Assembly: GCF_009746625.1 (NCBI RefSeq)
Contig: NZ_VWXL01000052.1
Coordinates: forward strand, 248,001 to 312,000
Origin: Caproicibacter fermentans
GTDB lineage: Bacteria > Bacillota > Clostridia > Oscillospirales > Acutalibacteraceae
Reading direction: 5' to 3'
DNA: 64,000 bases
Of the stretch, positions 43,623 through 51,705 are shown one piece after another. The notes under the pieces were generated by a model that was given only the letters and a program-made list of their open reading frames with translations, ran no database searches and had not been told where the DNA came from. Position 1 is the stretch's first letter; every line of letters begins with the position of its first letter. Made by a program: the position numbers and the translations under genes.

Positions 43623-43715
43623 ATGAACAAGCAAGAAAAGACTTTGTTTACGATAAGCATGATTTTTTCATGTGCCGCCCTCGCTATTTCAGTATGGCGA
43701 CTAATAATGCAATGA
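43623..43715 (+). CDS. 30-aa membrane peptide
   Basis: GAAAGGAG upstream, then a single hydrophobic helix ('FTISMIFSCAALAISVWRLI'). It overlaps the C-terminus of the minus-strand small membrane gene by 32 nt. It could be real or chance. Confidence 0.4.
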   Translation: MNKQEKTLFTISMIFSCAALAISVWRLIMQ

Positions 43716-43872
43716 CGGAAATGATTGTAGGCAGCCAAAAACGGAAACTCTCGGTTCTCTTTTGCCCTTCCTTATAAGATTCAAAATACTCAATTATTTT
43801 ACCGGAATCAGATTCTTCCGCAAGCTGTCTTAAGATTTTTACATCTTTTTGTGTCATTTTTATGCTCGACAT
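43684..43872 (-). CDS. 62-aa small membrane protein
   Basis: A charged N-terminal half ('MTQKDVKILRQLAEES') and a C-terminal TM helix ('FWLPTIISVIALLVAILK'). GGGAGGT precedes ATG 43872. It is the only minus-strand gene in this stretch, so it may be expressed in the lysogen. Function is unknown. Confidence 0.55.
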   Translation of the reverse strand: MSSIKMTQKDVKILRQLAEESDSGKIIEYFESYKEGQKRTESFRFWLPTIISVIALLVAILK

Positions 43873-43939
43873 TTCAGTACCTCCCTTCTGCCACGATTTT
43901 ACACCGGTGGGCAGGAACTTTCAAGAAAGGAAGCAACCT

Positions 43940-44698
43940 ATGAACGATTTACAGATTTTCAACCACGACATCATTCCCGTGTACGTGACTGACGAGGGAA
44001 AGAAAGTCGTGGTCGGCAGAGAGCTTCACGAAAGGCTCAAAATCAAAACCGAGTATAAGGATTGGTTTCCCCGCATGTGCGAGTACGGATTTTCTGAGGG
44101 AGAGGACTATAGCTCATTTTTGAGCGATAGGTCTGACGGACTTCCGGGAAAGCCGAAAACCAACCACATTATGTCTCTCGACATGGCGAAGCACATTGCG
44201 ATGATCCAGCGCACACCGGAGGGTAAAGCGATCCGGGATAAGCTCATTGAACTGGATACCAATATCGAAAATCTTTCCCCGGAGCTTCGGCTTCTTATTA
44301 AATTGGAGGTCGGCCAGAAGCAACAACAGCAAGCCCTGAAGGATACCAACGACCGGCTAGACCATATTGGCGACGTAATCGCCCTGGATACGCGCTCATG
44401 GCGTGAAGACGCCCGGAAGCTGATTGTCCGAATCGCTCAGAAGCAGGGCGGCAACGAATACCTCCGCGACGTACAGGCCGAAATTTACAAACTGGTCGAT
44501 CAGCGCGGCGGCGTCAGCCTTGAAACCCGACTGACGAACAAACGAAACCGTATGGCCGGCGAGGGAGCGTGCAAGTCCAAGAGGGACAGGCTCAACAAAG
44601 TCGACATTATCGCCGACGACAAGAAGCTGATTGAAATTTACGTCGCTATCGTCAAGGAAATGGCGATTAAGTATGGGGTAGAGCAGAAATCCGCCTGA
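43940..44698 (+). CDS. Phage antirepressor (AntA/AntB N-domain, ORF6C/KilA-C-like C-domain)
   Basis: A 252-aa protein. The N-terminal AntA/AntB domain reads 'PVYVTDEGKKVVVGRELHER', then 'EYKDWFPRMCEYGFSEGEDY' and 'DMAKHIAMIQRTPEGK'. The C-terminal part is a separate helical DNA-binding-like domain. Antirepressors block the CI repressor to promote lytic growth. ATG 43940 with AAAGGAAG upstream is chosen over an upstream frame. Confidence 0.88.
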   Translation: MNDLQIFNHDIIPVYVTDEGKKVVVGRELHERLKIKTEYKDWFPRMCEYGFSEGEDYSSFLSDRSDGLPGKPKTNHIMSLDMAKHIAMIQRTPEGKAIRDKLIELDTNIENLSPELRLLIKLEVGQKQQQQALKDTNDRLDHIGDVIALDTRSWREDARKLIVRIAQKQGGNEYLRDVQAEIYKLVDQRGGVSLETRLTNKRNRMAGEGACKSKRDRLNKVDIIADDKKLIEIYVAIVKEMAIKYGVEQKSA

Positions 44699-44768
44699 TT
44701 CTCGGAGCCGGGCGTTGTGAAAAGAAGATTACATAATTATCCGCCGTTGGGCGGGAAGGAGGAAAAGC

Positions 44769-45020
44769 ATGGTAACCGGTCATAAACGAGGCCACCTGAT
44801 CCGGTTTATTGGGGGCCGATGGGTCTACGCCGACAGCGGCCGCTCCATTACAGAAGAACGCCCGTGCACCCGCTGCGGCAGGATGCCAACGCCGGAAGGA
44901 TACGACGCCTGTCTCGGATATATTCCGGGAGCAACTTCTGCGTGCTGTGGACACGGGATCGAAAAGCCGTATGTCATAAAGGGGCCGGACAGCCATAAAG
45001 ACCATCCGGCGGGAGATTAG
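44769..45020 (+). CDS. Cys-rich small phage protein
   Basis: An 83-aa protein with 'PCTRCGRMPTPEGYDACLGY', then 'SACCGHGIEKPYVIKG', typical of a widespread small phage protein in Clostridia. It probably binds zinc. Function is unknown. Good AGGAGG site. Confidence 0.7.
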   Translation: MVTGHKRGHLIRFIGGRWVYADSGRSITEERPCTRCGRMPTPEGYDACLGYIPGATSACCGHGIEKPYVIKGPDSHKDHPAGD

Positions 45021-45160
45021 CCTACCTTGCGGAACGTAGTGTTATTACACTTTGGGCACGGTGGAAGCGTGTCTGTGTTATCGTCCAAACGGACGATTTC
45101 GCCACATTTCGTGCATTGATAGGAGCCTTTTCCCGGCTTTTCACCTGTTGAGTATGTCAT
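45017..45160 (-). CDS. Zinc-ribbon protein, 47 aa
   Basis: Minus strand, 47 aa: 'MTYSTGEKPGKGSYQCTKCG' followed by 'LPPCPKCNN', a rubredoxin/zinc-ribbon-like CxxC...CxxC pair known from many Firmicutes. GGAAGGGAAGTGATATT lies upstream. Its last bases overlap the previous plus-strand gene by 4 nt. It is too short for most ORF callers. Confidence 0.7.
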   Translation of the reverse strand: MTYSTGEKPGKGSYQCTKCGEIVRLDDNTDTLPPCPKCNNTTFRKVG

Positions 45161-45231
45161 AATATCACTTCCCTTCCGACAATATTCTACGCCGGAAAGG
45201 GAAAATTTACAAGAATAGGAGGTACAAACTT

Positions 45232-45396
45232 ATGCCGGATAAAAAACTGCTTGTCAGCAAATCCAGTGTGGATCTTCTCCGCGAAGCGCTCGCGGATGCC
45301 CGCGCCGACTGCGCGTCGGAGTACATTAACGGGTATGGCGACGGGATCGAGTACGCGCTGAAAATGCTTGGTCTAAAAAAGGAGGCAAAAAGCTGA
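45232..45396 (+). CDS. 54-aa small phage protein
   Basis: ATAGGAGGT precedes ATG 45232. The protein is helical ('SVDLLREALADARADCASEY') with a KKEAKS tail. Its TGA overlaps the next ATG. No family is recognised. Confidence 0.6.
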   Translation: MPDKKLLVSKSSVDLLREALADARADCASEYINGYGDGIEYALKMLGLKKEAKS

Positions 45397-45596
45397 TGGG
45401 TAATCTGAATCCCGCCGCCGCGTCCCATCCCTGCATGTCATGCAAGCATGGTGGAATGTGGAAGGAAGCAGCGAACCCAGCCGGAAACTATTGCATGCAC
45501 CCGGAAATCACAGCGCAAAAAGGGCTGGCGCTAGGGCGTTATCACAGCCTGAGAAGAATCCCGGCATGGTGCCCGGGTATGGAGGCGAAAAGCTGA
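45396..45596 (+). CDS. Cys-rich small phage protein
   Basis: A 66-aa protein with 'CMSCKHGGMW', 'NYCMHPE' and 'PAWCPG', suggesting one small zinc site. It starts by overlap with the previous stop (TGATG) and ends by overlap with the next gene. Confidence 0.6.
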   Translation: MGNLNPAAASHPCMSCKHGGMWKEAANPAGNYCMHPEITAQKGLALGRYHSLRRIPAWCPGMEAKS

Positions 45597-46000
45597 TGGA
45601 AGAACTGAAATCACAGGAGTCGGAAGCACTGGACATCATTGAATCCCTGATTGACGTAGCGGATATGAAATGCACAGGCCCTCTGTATGCCGACGACCCG
45701 CCGCGAAGCGGTATGTGCCGTATCCCGGAAGAGGACGCCGCAAAGCTCCGCCAGTATATAGCAGACCGCCGCGCCGCCCCGGAAAACAAGGCGCTGACGG
45801 TGGAACAGCTAAAGCATATGGGCGGGGAACCGGTGTGGGTAGAGAGTAAGGACGAAATTTGCACAAGCAGATACGGTATTGTGGCTGTGACTTTAGGCAA
45901 CCTAGTAAATGTTACTTCACCCTCTTGCTTTTTCGAGTGGCGCCAGCAAGGGAAAACGTGGCTCGCCTACTCTCGCAAGCCGGAAGGGAGCGAAACGTGA
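45596..46000 (+). CDS. Hypothetical phage protein, 134 aa
   Basis: The N-terminal helical region is acidic ('MEELKSQESEALDIIESLID'). The C-terminal half ('VEQLKHMGGEPVWVESKDEI', 'FFEWRQQGKTWLAYSRKPEG') resembles small phage proteins with a beta-strand core. The start overlaps the preceding gene. GTG of the methyltransferase gene overlaps its stop. Confidence 0.6.
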   Translation: MEELKSQESEALDIIESLIDVADMKCTGPLYADDPPRSGMCRIPEEDAAKLRQYIADRRAAPENKALTVEQLKHMGGEPVWVESKDEICTSRYGIVAVTLGNLVNVTSPSCFFEWRQQGKTWLAYSRKPEGSET

Positions 46001-46614
46001 CTGACAATTCAGGCAAGATCATCCTCGATCTCTGCGGTGGCACAGGCGCTTGGTCGAAACCTTACCGGGACGCTGGGTACGATGTCAGGCTGGTGACACT
46101 ACCAGACAACGATGTTCTTACATATGATCCGCCGGCTGACGTTTACGGAATCCTTGCAGCACCGCCGTGCACGGAATTCAGCGTTGCAAAGAATGGCAGC
46201 CGGAGAAAACGTGATCTCGCACTCGGTATGGAAACAGTACGGGCTTGTCAAGAAATTATCTGGAAGTGCCAAACACAGGGCAAGTTAACCTTTTGGGCTA
46301 TGGAGAACCCGCGAGGGCTTTTGCGCCGCTTCATGGGAAAACCGGCAATGACATTTGACCCGTGGCAATATGGCGACGGATGGACAAAGAAAACGGATTT
46401 ATGGGGATATTTCAATCCGCCGAAGCCCACTGTCACCGTGCAGCCGGAGGGCTTGACAAGACGATATGCCAACGACAAGAGTAACGCATTTTGCTGGACA
46501 ACCTGCAACGACAGGGTGCCGGATTGGTACACCGGGCCGAAGTTGGACAGAGCTGGACGCAGGGCCATTACCCCGCCTGGATTCGCAAAGGCGTTTTACC
46601 GGGCAAACAAATGA
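45997..46614 (+). CDS. C5 cytosine methyltransferase-like protein, orphan
   Basis: A 205-aa SAM-dependent methyltransferase: motif I 'DLCGGTGAWSKPY', motif IV 'APPCTEFSVAKNG' with the catalytic Cys, 'AMENPRGLL' (motif VI-like), and a C-terminal 'AITPPGFAKAF' that matches the closing motif of such proteins. It is shorter than classical Dcm-type enzymes, with little space for a target-recognition domain. No restriction gene is nearby. It may protect phage DNA or modify host sites. Confidence 0.75.
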   Translation: MTDNSGKIILDLCGGTGAWSKPYRDAGYDVRLVTLPDNDVLTYDPPADVYGILAAPPCTEFSVAKNGSRRKRDLALGMETVRACQEIIWKCQTQGKLTFWAMENPRGLLRRFMGKPAMTFDPWQYGDGWTKKTDLWGYFNPPKPTVTVQPEGLTRRYANDKSNAFCWTTCNDRVPDWYTGPKLDRAGRRAITPPGFAKAFYRANK

Positions 46615-46630
46615 AAGGATCTGATACATA

Positions 46631-46753
46631 ATGCTTGGAATCCGTATTAACAGCCACATCGCTGACGTTTATTTTTGGCTGTGCCGCATGGACAACGACA
46701 TCCCGAGTTATGAAGGGCTGAAAGAATTCGCGAGGGCGTGTCATCATGGATAG
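46631..46753 (+). CDS. 40-aa small phage protein
   Basis: 'MLGIRINSHIADVYFWLCRM' then a charged helix. It has a modest ribosome site (GAAAGGA). It overlaps the next gene by 8 nt, like many genes in this operon. Confidence 0.4.
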   Translation: MLGIRINSHIADVYFWLCRMDNDIPSYEGLKEFARACHHG

Positions 46754-46991
46754 TTATTGCCGCGGCTGCGCTTTCCGTCAGCGGATTACCACCGTCAGAG
46801 ACACAAACTGCGGATATGCCGTCATTACCGGAAAACTTCGAGGCTGTCCGGCCGGCGCCGGGTGCCCGCAAAGCTATGGTCGAGTACGGCGTAGCCACGC
46901 ACGACCGGATCGTCCGGATACAAAAAAGCCGCCTGTGACGGCAATCACAGAGCGGCACGAACAAAAAACAACTGATACCGCTATTGTATAG
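46746..46991 (+). CDS. Cys-rich phage protein
   Basis: An 81-aa protein with 'CRGCAFRQRI', 'TNCGYAVITGKLRGCPAGAG', resembling Cys-rich phage proteins of this order. The C-terminal part is basic and low complexity. Function is unknown. Confidence 0.6.
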   Translation: MDSYCRGCAFRQRITTVRDTNCGYAVITGKLRGCPAGAGCPQSYGRVRRSHARPDRPDTKKPPVTAITERHEQKTTDTAIV

Positions 46992-47011
46992 CGAGAAATG
47001 GAGAATGTCAA

Positions 47012-47245
47012 ATGAATCAGGAAAAAGATATCGATAAAATTGTCCTGCATTACACTGACGGAAGCACGAAAGAAGTCCGCAAGGGATTTATTGCAGGTAT
47101 TACAGAAAATGAACTCGAGGAAACCAGCGAAGCAACTTTTTATATGGCTCATATCAGTGGAAAGGATTTAGCTACGGTTGTTTATGCTGTCATGCAGCTT
47201 GGAATAAAGCTTAATTTGTTCGGAGACTTGGAGGAATCAGAATGA
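47012..47245 (+). CDS. Hypothetical phage protein, 77 aa
   Basis: A small alpha/beta protein ('KIVLHYTDGSTKEVRKGFIA', 'LATVVYAVMQLGIKLNLFGD'). AAATGGAGAATGTC precedes ATG 47012. Its stop overlaps the next ATG (ATGA). No family is recognised. Confidence 0.6.
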   Translation: MNQEKDIDKIVLHYTDGSTKEVRKGFIAGITENELEETSEATFYMAHISGKDLATVVYAVMQLGIKLNLFGDLEESE

Positions 47246-47433
47246 CCGACAAAGAAATCATTGCCCGCCAAGCAGCCGAAATCATTGAGCTGCGCGACAA
47301 GCTGGCCGAATCGGAGGAAGTCCGTAACCACTGGTTCCGCGAGGCTCAGAGGTCAATCCGGATACGCCGGATGGATCCCGTCGAAGAACATAATCTTTTC
47401 GTTGATTTATTAAGGCAGGGGGTAAAATTTTGA
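47242..47433 (+). CDS. Small coiled-coil phage protein
   Basis: A 63-aa protein, highly helical ('ARQAAEIIELRDKLAESEEV'), in an ATGA overlap at the start. It ends in the TTGA overlap with the ATPase gene. Function is unknown. Confidence 0.55.
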   Translation: MTDKEIIARQAAEIIELRDKLAESEEVRNHWFREAQRSIRIRRMDPVEEHNLFVDLLRQGVKF

Positions 47434-49319
47434 AGCTCTTATCTCTTTCAATAAAAAGTTTCCGAAGTATTGCCGCGGAATCCATCGACGCCCAAGGACA
47501 TAATGTCAATATTTTTGGTCAAAACGGAGCCGGGAAAACAACCACAGAGGATGCCTTTTTATGGCTGCTGTTTGGCAAGGATTCCGCAGACCGCAAGGAC
47601 TATGATCTGATTCCGCACAAGCCCGGTGAAACAGTGCCGGATACCGGCTGCGGCCGCGAACCGGTTGTCGAAGCAAAACTCGAATATTTCGGCAAGACCG
47701 TCACACTGAAAAAATCCTACATAGAAGAATGGCCGAAGCGCGGTGAGATGAAAGGTCAGTATGCCGGCAGCAAAGTTCATTATTTCGTCAATGATCTGGA
47801 AGTCAAGGCTGGGGAATACAATTCCGTCGTCAATGAACTGGTTGATCCTGATTTGTTCAAGCTGATCACCAACCCGCACTATTTTACTGAGACATTGAGC
47901 TGGCAGGAACGCCGCGCGACGCTTGTGAAGATCGCCGGAGAGTTGAATGTTGATCCGGGAAAAGAACTGCTTACGATGATGTGCGGTCGCGAGTTCGATA
48001 ATTTTTTTGCCCTGGCAAAGCAGAACGCTAAAGCCACGCAGAAAGAGCTTGACGGTATGCCCTACGCAATCAGCGAAGCGCAGAGGCTAATTCCTGCTGA
48101 ACTGCCGGTAATGCCCGATGTGGCCGTGCTCGAAAAGCAGCGCGCAGAGCTGGAAAATCAGATTCAGACGTTAAAAAACGACGATTCCGCGAACGCGGTC
48201 CGGCGGGAAATTGCTGAACTGGAAACGCAGATTGCAGAAGGCAGGCAGAAATATAACGCCGGTATCGAAGCTGAAAACAAAAAGATCCAGGACGGCATTA
48301 ATTTGCTGAATTTTCAGCGCCGGGAAAAATCAGACCGATTGTCTGATGTGGAATATCAGATTAAATCTTTAGAGAAGAAAGTTTCTGATCTCTCCGATCG
48401 CAAGACTGAAAAGTTAGTTGAATACCACCGAATTAATGACAGCGTTTGGAAGGGCGATGAAACTTGCCCCACCTGCGGGCAGCCTTTACCTGCCGATCAG
48501 ATTGAATCGGCCCGGACGGCGTTCAACACCAACCGCAGCAAAAAATTAGAAGTGGTTCTTGCCGAAGGTAAGGAAATGGCCGAAGAAATCAGTACCGGCA
48601 ATGAAACGTTGGAAAAACTTCGTAAGGAATTCGCCACGCTGGATTCAGAAGTTACCGTCCTGACGGAGCGTATCGGAAAAGGCACCGGCATGCTAAAGCC
48701 TTGCGTCTATGAAACCCAGATCGAATATAAGCAACTTAGCGGGCGTCTGGTTGACCTGAAAAATCAGCTTGAAAAAGGGACGGACACCGGAAAAAACAGC
48801 AAACTGGACGCGCTGGCGGCTGAACTGGACGGTGTAAAGCAGCAGATTCAGGATTCCGAACGTATTGAAATTCTGATTAAGCAAATAGAGAACCAGAAAA
48901 AGCATGTCATAGAGCTGCAGGATAAGCAAAAACAAATTTCTTCCGACCTAGGCACCTGGGAAAAGGCCGTCGCTCTCTGTGAAGACCACGTCAAGAAGCA
49001 GGCCCGTGCGCTGGAAACCGCGGTCAATGGCAAATTCAAGATTGCCCGGTTCCGCATGTTCGCACCGCAGAAAAATGGCGAGGAAGCCGAATGTTGCGAC
49101 GTGGTTTATCCGAACGGCTCGACAAATCTTTCCACAGGTGAGCGGCTGCAGACCGGCATCGATATTATTAACACGCTGTCGAAGTATTACGGCGTGGATG
49201 CTCCAATTTGGATTGACAACGCGGAAGGCGTAACGCTGCCGATTGAAACGGATGCACAAATTATTCGGCTGGCTGTGTCGCCGGACGATGAAAAGCTGAG
49301 AGTGGAGGTGCAGGAATGA
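47430..49319 (+). CDS. SbcC/Rad50-like AAA ATPase with zinc hook
   Basis: A 629-aa ATPase. The N-terminal Walker A is 'NIFGQNGAGKTTTEDAFLW'; a central coiled coil carries the hook 'CPTCGQPLPADQ' near residue 348; C-terminal signature and Walker B regions are 'NLSTGERLQTGIDIINTL' and 'APIWIDNAEG'. Such proteins bind DNA ends with a nuclease partner. It is the first gene of the phage recombination module; no dedicated SbcD-like nuclease is adjacent. Confidence 0.85.
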   Translation: MKLLSLSIKSFRSIAAESIDAQGHNVNIFGQNGAGKTTTEDAFLWLLFGKDSADRKDYDLIPHKPGETVPDTGCGREPVVEAKLEYFGKTVTLKKSYIEEWPKRGEMKGQYAGSKVHYFVNDLEVKAGEYNSVVNELVDPDLFKLITNPHYFTETLSWQERRATLVKIAGELNVDPGKELLTMMCGREFDNFFALAKQNAKATQKELDGMPYAISEAQRLIPAELPVMPDVAVLEKQRAELENQIQTLKNDDSANAVRREIAELETQIAEGRQKYNAGIEAENKKIQDGINLLNFQRREKSDRLSDVEYQIKSLEKKVSDLSDRKTEKLVEYHRINDSVWKGDETCPTCGQPLPADQIESARTAFNTNRSKKLEVVLAEGKEMAEEISTGNETLEKLRKEFATLDSEVTVLTERIGKGTGMLKPCVYETQIEYKQLSGRLVDLKNQLEKGTDTGKNSKLDALAAELDGVKQQIQDSERIEILIKQIENQKKHVIELQDKQKQISSDLGTWEKAVALCEDHVKKQARALETAVNGKFKIARFRMFAPQKNGEEAECCDVVYPNGSTNLSTGERLQTGIDIINTLSKYYGVDAPIWIDNAEGVTLPIETDAQIIRLAVSPDDEKLRVEVQE

Positions 49320-49603
49320 AAAATTATTCGGTTTCGCTTGTCCAGATAGAAGACATGAAACACTGCGTTGGATTCGATCATCGGATGGTAAAGCGTGGAA
49401 AGTACAACGTCTGGCGCAACTATTTTACGACTGCCGATGATGATTCTGACTGGGACAATCTTGTTAAACAGAGGCTTGCCACAAAAGAAGATTTTCCCCA
49501 TGGCTGCGGTGACAATCCAAAAGCTTATCAGGTTTCAAAAGACGGCCTTGATTTTCTCGGCAGAGTGTTAAGCATCAACATGATAGGAGATGGGACGGAA
49601 TGA
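49316..49603 (+). CDS. Hypothetical phage protein, 95 aa
   Basis: A 95-aa protein in an ATGA overlap with the ATPase gene and TGAG/ATGA overlap with the next. 'YNVWRNYFTTADDDSDWDNL' is a conserved-looking acidic region. A similar small gene is common in this module; function is unknown. Confidence 0.6.
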   Translation: MKNYSVSLVQIEDMKHCVGFDHRMVKRGKYNVWRNYFTTADDDSDWDNLVKQRLATKEDFPHGCGDNPKAYQVSKDGLDFLGRVLSINMIGDGTE

Positions 49604-50133
49604 GCGCAAAAGACGATTTCATTAAAATCTACACGGAAAATATTCACCGCGACGGCGCCGACAAATTGCTGGAATGGCTGAAAAGCTCCGATTTCTTCAC
49701 GGCTCCGGCAAGTGCGAAATACCACGGTAACCATGAGAGCGGACTTGTGGAACACTCTGTGAACGTTTATAACCGGTTGGCCTGCGAAAATCCCGAATGC
49801 CGCGCCATTTGTGGCCTGCTCCATGACATCTGCAAGGTCAATTTCTATACCGTTTCCTCACGCAACGTCAAAAACGAGGAAACCGGCCAGTGGGAAAAGC
49901 AGCCCTACTATTCGGTTGACGATAAGGTCCCTTACGGCCATGGTGAAAAGTCCGTTTACATCATCAGTGGATTTATGCGTCTGACCCGTGAAGAAGCATT
50001 TGCAATCCGGTTTCACATGGGCAACTATTCCGACCGCAATGTTCCACAGGCTTTCAGTCTGTTTCCTCTCGCGCTGATGCTGCACATTGCGGATCTGGAA
50101 GCCACATTTTTAGATGAAAAGGAAGATGAATAA
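49600..50133 (+). CDS. HD-domain phosphohydrolase
   Basis: A 177-aa HD protein: 'KYHGNHESGLVEHSVNVYNR', 'ICGLLHDICKVNFY' (HD pair), 'VPYGHGEKSVYIISGF', 'IRFHMGNYS'. The metal ligands look complete. HD proteins of phages may hydrolyse nucleotides; the substrate is unknown. The gene lies between the ATPase and RecT. Confidence 0.82.
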   Translation: MSAKDDFIKIYTENIHRDGADKLLEWLKSSDFFTAPASAKYHGNHESGLVEHSVNVYNRLACENPECRAICGLLHDICKVNFYTVSSRNVKNEETGQWEKQPYYSVDDKVPYGHGEKSVYIISGFMRLTREEAFAIRFHMGNYSDRNVPQAFSLFPLALMLHIADLEATFLDEKEDE

Positions 50134-50134
50134 T

Positions 50135-50992
50135 ATGTCTGAAAAACTCTCTAAAGTAGAAAACGCTACTATGGCAGTATCTACCAATGTCCGCGGATTT
50201 CTCGCCCATGGGTCTCTTCAGCTTCCGGCGAATTACTCCGTTGAAAACGCGCTGAAATCCGCGGCCCTTACGCTCCCCAGCGTGAAGAATTTCCAGAACT
50301 GCACACAGGACAGCATTAAATCTTCGCTGCTCTCCATGTGCGTTCAAGGTTTGAATCCTGACAAAAAGCAATGCTATTTTATCGCTTATGGGGAAACACT
50401 TGCCCTGCAGCGTTCGTACCTCGGTGACATTGCGGTTGCGAAACAGGTTGACCCGAGCATTGAAGAAATTTATTCCGCCGCCGTCTATGAGGGTGATAAG
50501 TTCGATTACGAAATCAAGCGGGGCAAGATTGTGGAGGTCCACCATTCGCAGAAATTGGAAAACAAGAAGAATCCCATTACCGCGGCTTACGCTACCGTCG
50601 TGCACCGCGACGGCTCGGAGATTTCTACCGTAATGACCATTGACCAAATCAAACAGGCGTGGAAGCAGTCTACTTCCCACCCGTTCGATGATAAAGGAAA
50701 TCTGAAGCCTGACAGCGTTCATGCGAAATTTCCGGAAGAAATGGCAAAAAAGACAGTTGTCCACAAGGCTTGCAAGCCAATCATCGGATCTTCCAGCGAC
50801 GCATCTTTGTTCGGCCGGTATGCCCGCCAGTGCGCGGACTCCGCGGATGCCGCAGAAGTTGACGAGGAAGTTTCCGAAAATGCGAACCGCGAATTTGTAG
50901 ATACCTCAGCGAATGAAGTACCGGAAAATGTTGATCCGGAAACTGGGGAAGTAATCGAACCGACACCGCAGAAAGAAGCTGAACCGTTTTGA
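50135..50992 (+). CDS. recT: RecT family single-strand annealing protein
   Basis: A 285-aa RecT-like recombinase: 'MSEKLSKVENATMAVSTNVR', 'FLAHGSLQLPANYSVENALK', 'SMCVQGLNPDKKQCYFIAYG', 'SYLGDIAVAKQVDPSIEEIY', and an acidic Glu/Pro-rich tail. It anneals complementary single strands in phage recombination. ATG 50135 is supported by AAAGGAAG. It overlaps the MBL gene by 4 nt. Confidence 0.9.
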   Translation: MSEKLSKVENATMAVSTNVRGFLAHGSLQLPANYSVENALKSAALTLPSVKNFQNCTQDSIKSSLLSMCVQGLNPDKKQCYFIAYGETLALQRSYLGDIAVAKQVDPSIEEIYSAAVYEGDKFDYEIKRGKIVEVHHSQKLENKKNPITAAYATVVHRDGSEISTVMTIDQIKQAWKQSTSHPFDDKGNLKPDSVHAKFPEEMAKKTVVHKACKPIIGSSSDASLFGRYARQCADSADAAEVDEEVSENANREFVDTSANEVPENVDPETGEVIEPTPQKEAEPF

Positions 50993-51705
50993 ATATCAAA
51001 ATAATCGGTTCCGGCAGCTCCGGAAACTGTTATCGGATTGACGACGGGCAGACCGCGCTTTTAATTGAATGCGGCCTGCCAGTCAAAAAAATAAAATCCG
51101 GGTGTGACTATGATCTTTCCGCAATATCCGGTTGCATCGTCACCCACGAGCATAAAGACCACTCGCTCGCGGTAAATGACCTAATGAAAGCCGGAGTCGA
51201 CGTTTACATGACCAATGGAACGGCACAGGCATGTAATGCGGAAACGTACCGACTAAAGCTGTGGAACCGGGATGGCATAGACCGCATTAAAAAACCGTTT
51301 TATCATTTCGAGCGCATAGGAACACTCACCGTTAAACCTTATATGTCCCACCACGACGCCGCCGAGCCGGTTTTCTATCTGATCGAGAGTACGGCGACGC
51401 GGGAGAGGTTGCTTTTTGTAACAGATTCCTATTACATCGACTATAGTTTCGGTAGTCTGACCCACATCATGGTTGAAGCAAATTTTTGCGCTGATTCTCT
51501 GGCTGATTCTGAAAACGATCCGCGTCGGAGTCGGCTGCGCCGGTCCCATATGAGTATCGAAAACTGTATCGGCCTGTTAAAAGCAAACGACCTATCGCAT
51601 GTCCGTGAAATCTGGCTGATTCATCTGTCCAGTAACAACGGCGACGCGGAGGATTTCAAACACCGAGTACAGAAAGCGACGGGGCGCCCGACTTATGTCG
51701 CATGA
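50989..51705 (+). CDS. Metallo-beta-lactamase-fold hydrolase
   Basis: A 238-aa MBL-fold protein, TTG start, with 'GSGSSGNCYRIDD', 'THEHKDHSLAV', 'SHHDAAEPV' and 'IWLIHLSSNNGDA'. The HxHxDH motif is intact. MBL-fold proteins accompany RecT in many Clostridial phages and are suspected nucleases of the system. Overlaps the helicase gene by 11 nt. Confidence 0.85.
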   Translation: MNIKIIGSGSSGNCYRIDDGQTALLIECGLPVKKIKSGCDYDLSAISGCIVTHEHKDHSLAVNDLMKAGVDVYMTNGTAQACNAETYRLKLWNRDGIDRIKKPFYHFERIGTLTVKPYMSHHDAAEPVFYLIESTATRERLLFVTDSYYIDYSFGSLTHIMVEANFCADSLADSENDPRRSRLRRSHMSIENCIGLLKANDLSHVREIWLIHLSSNNGDAEDFKHRVQKATGRPTYVA

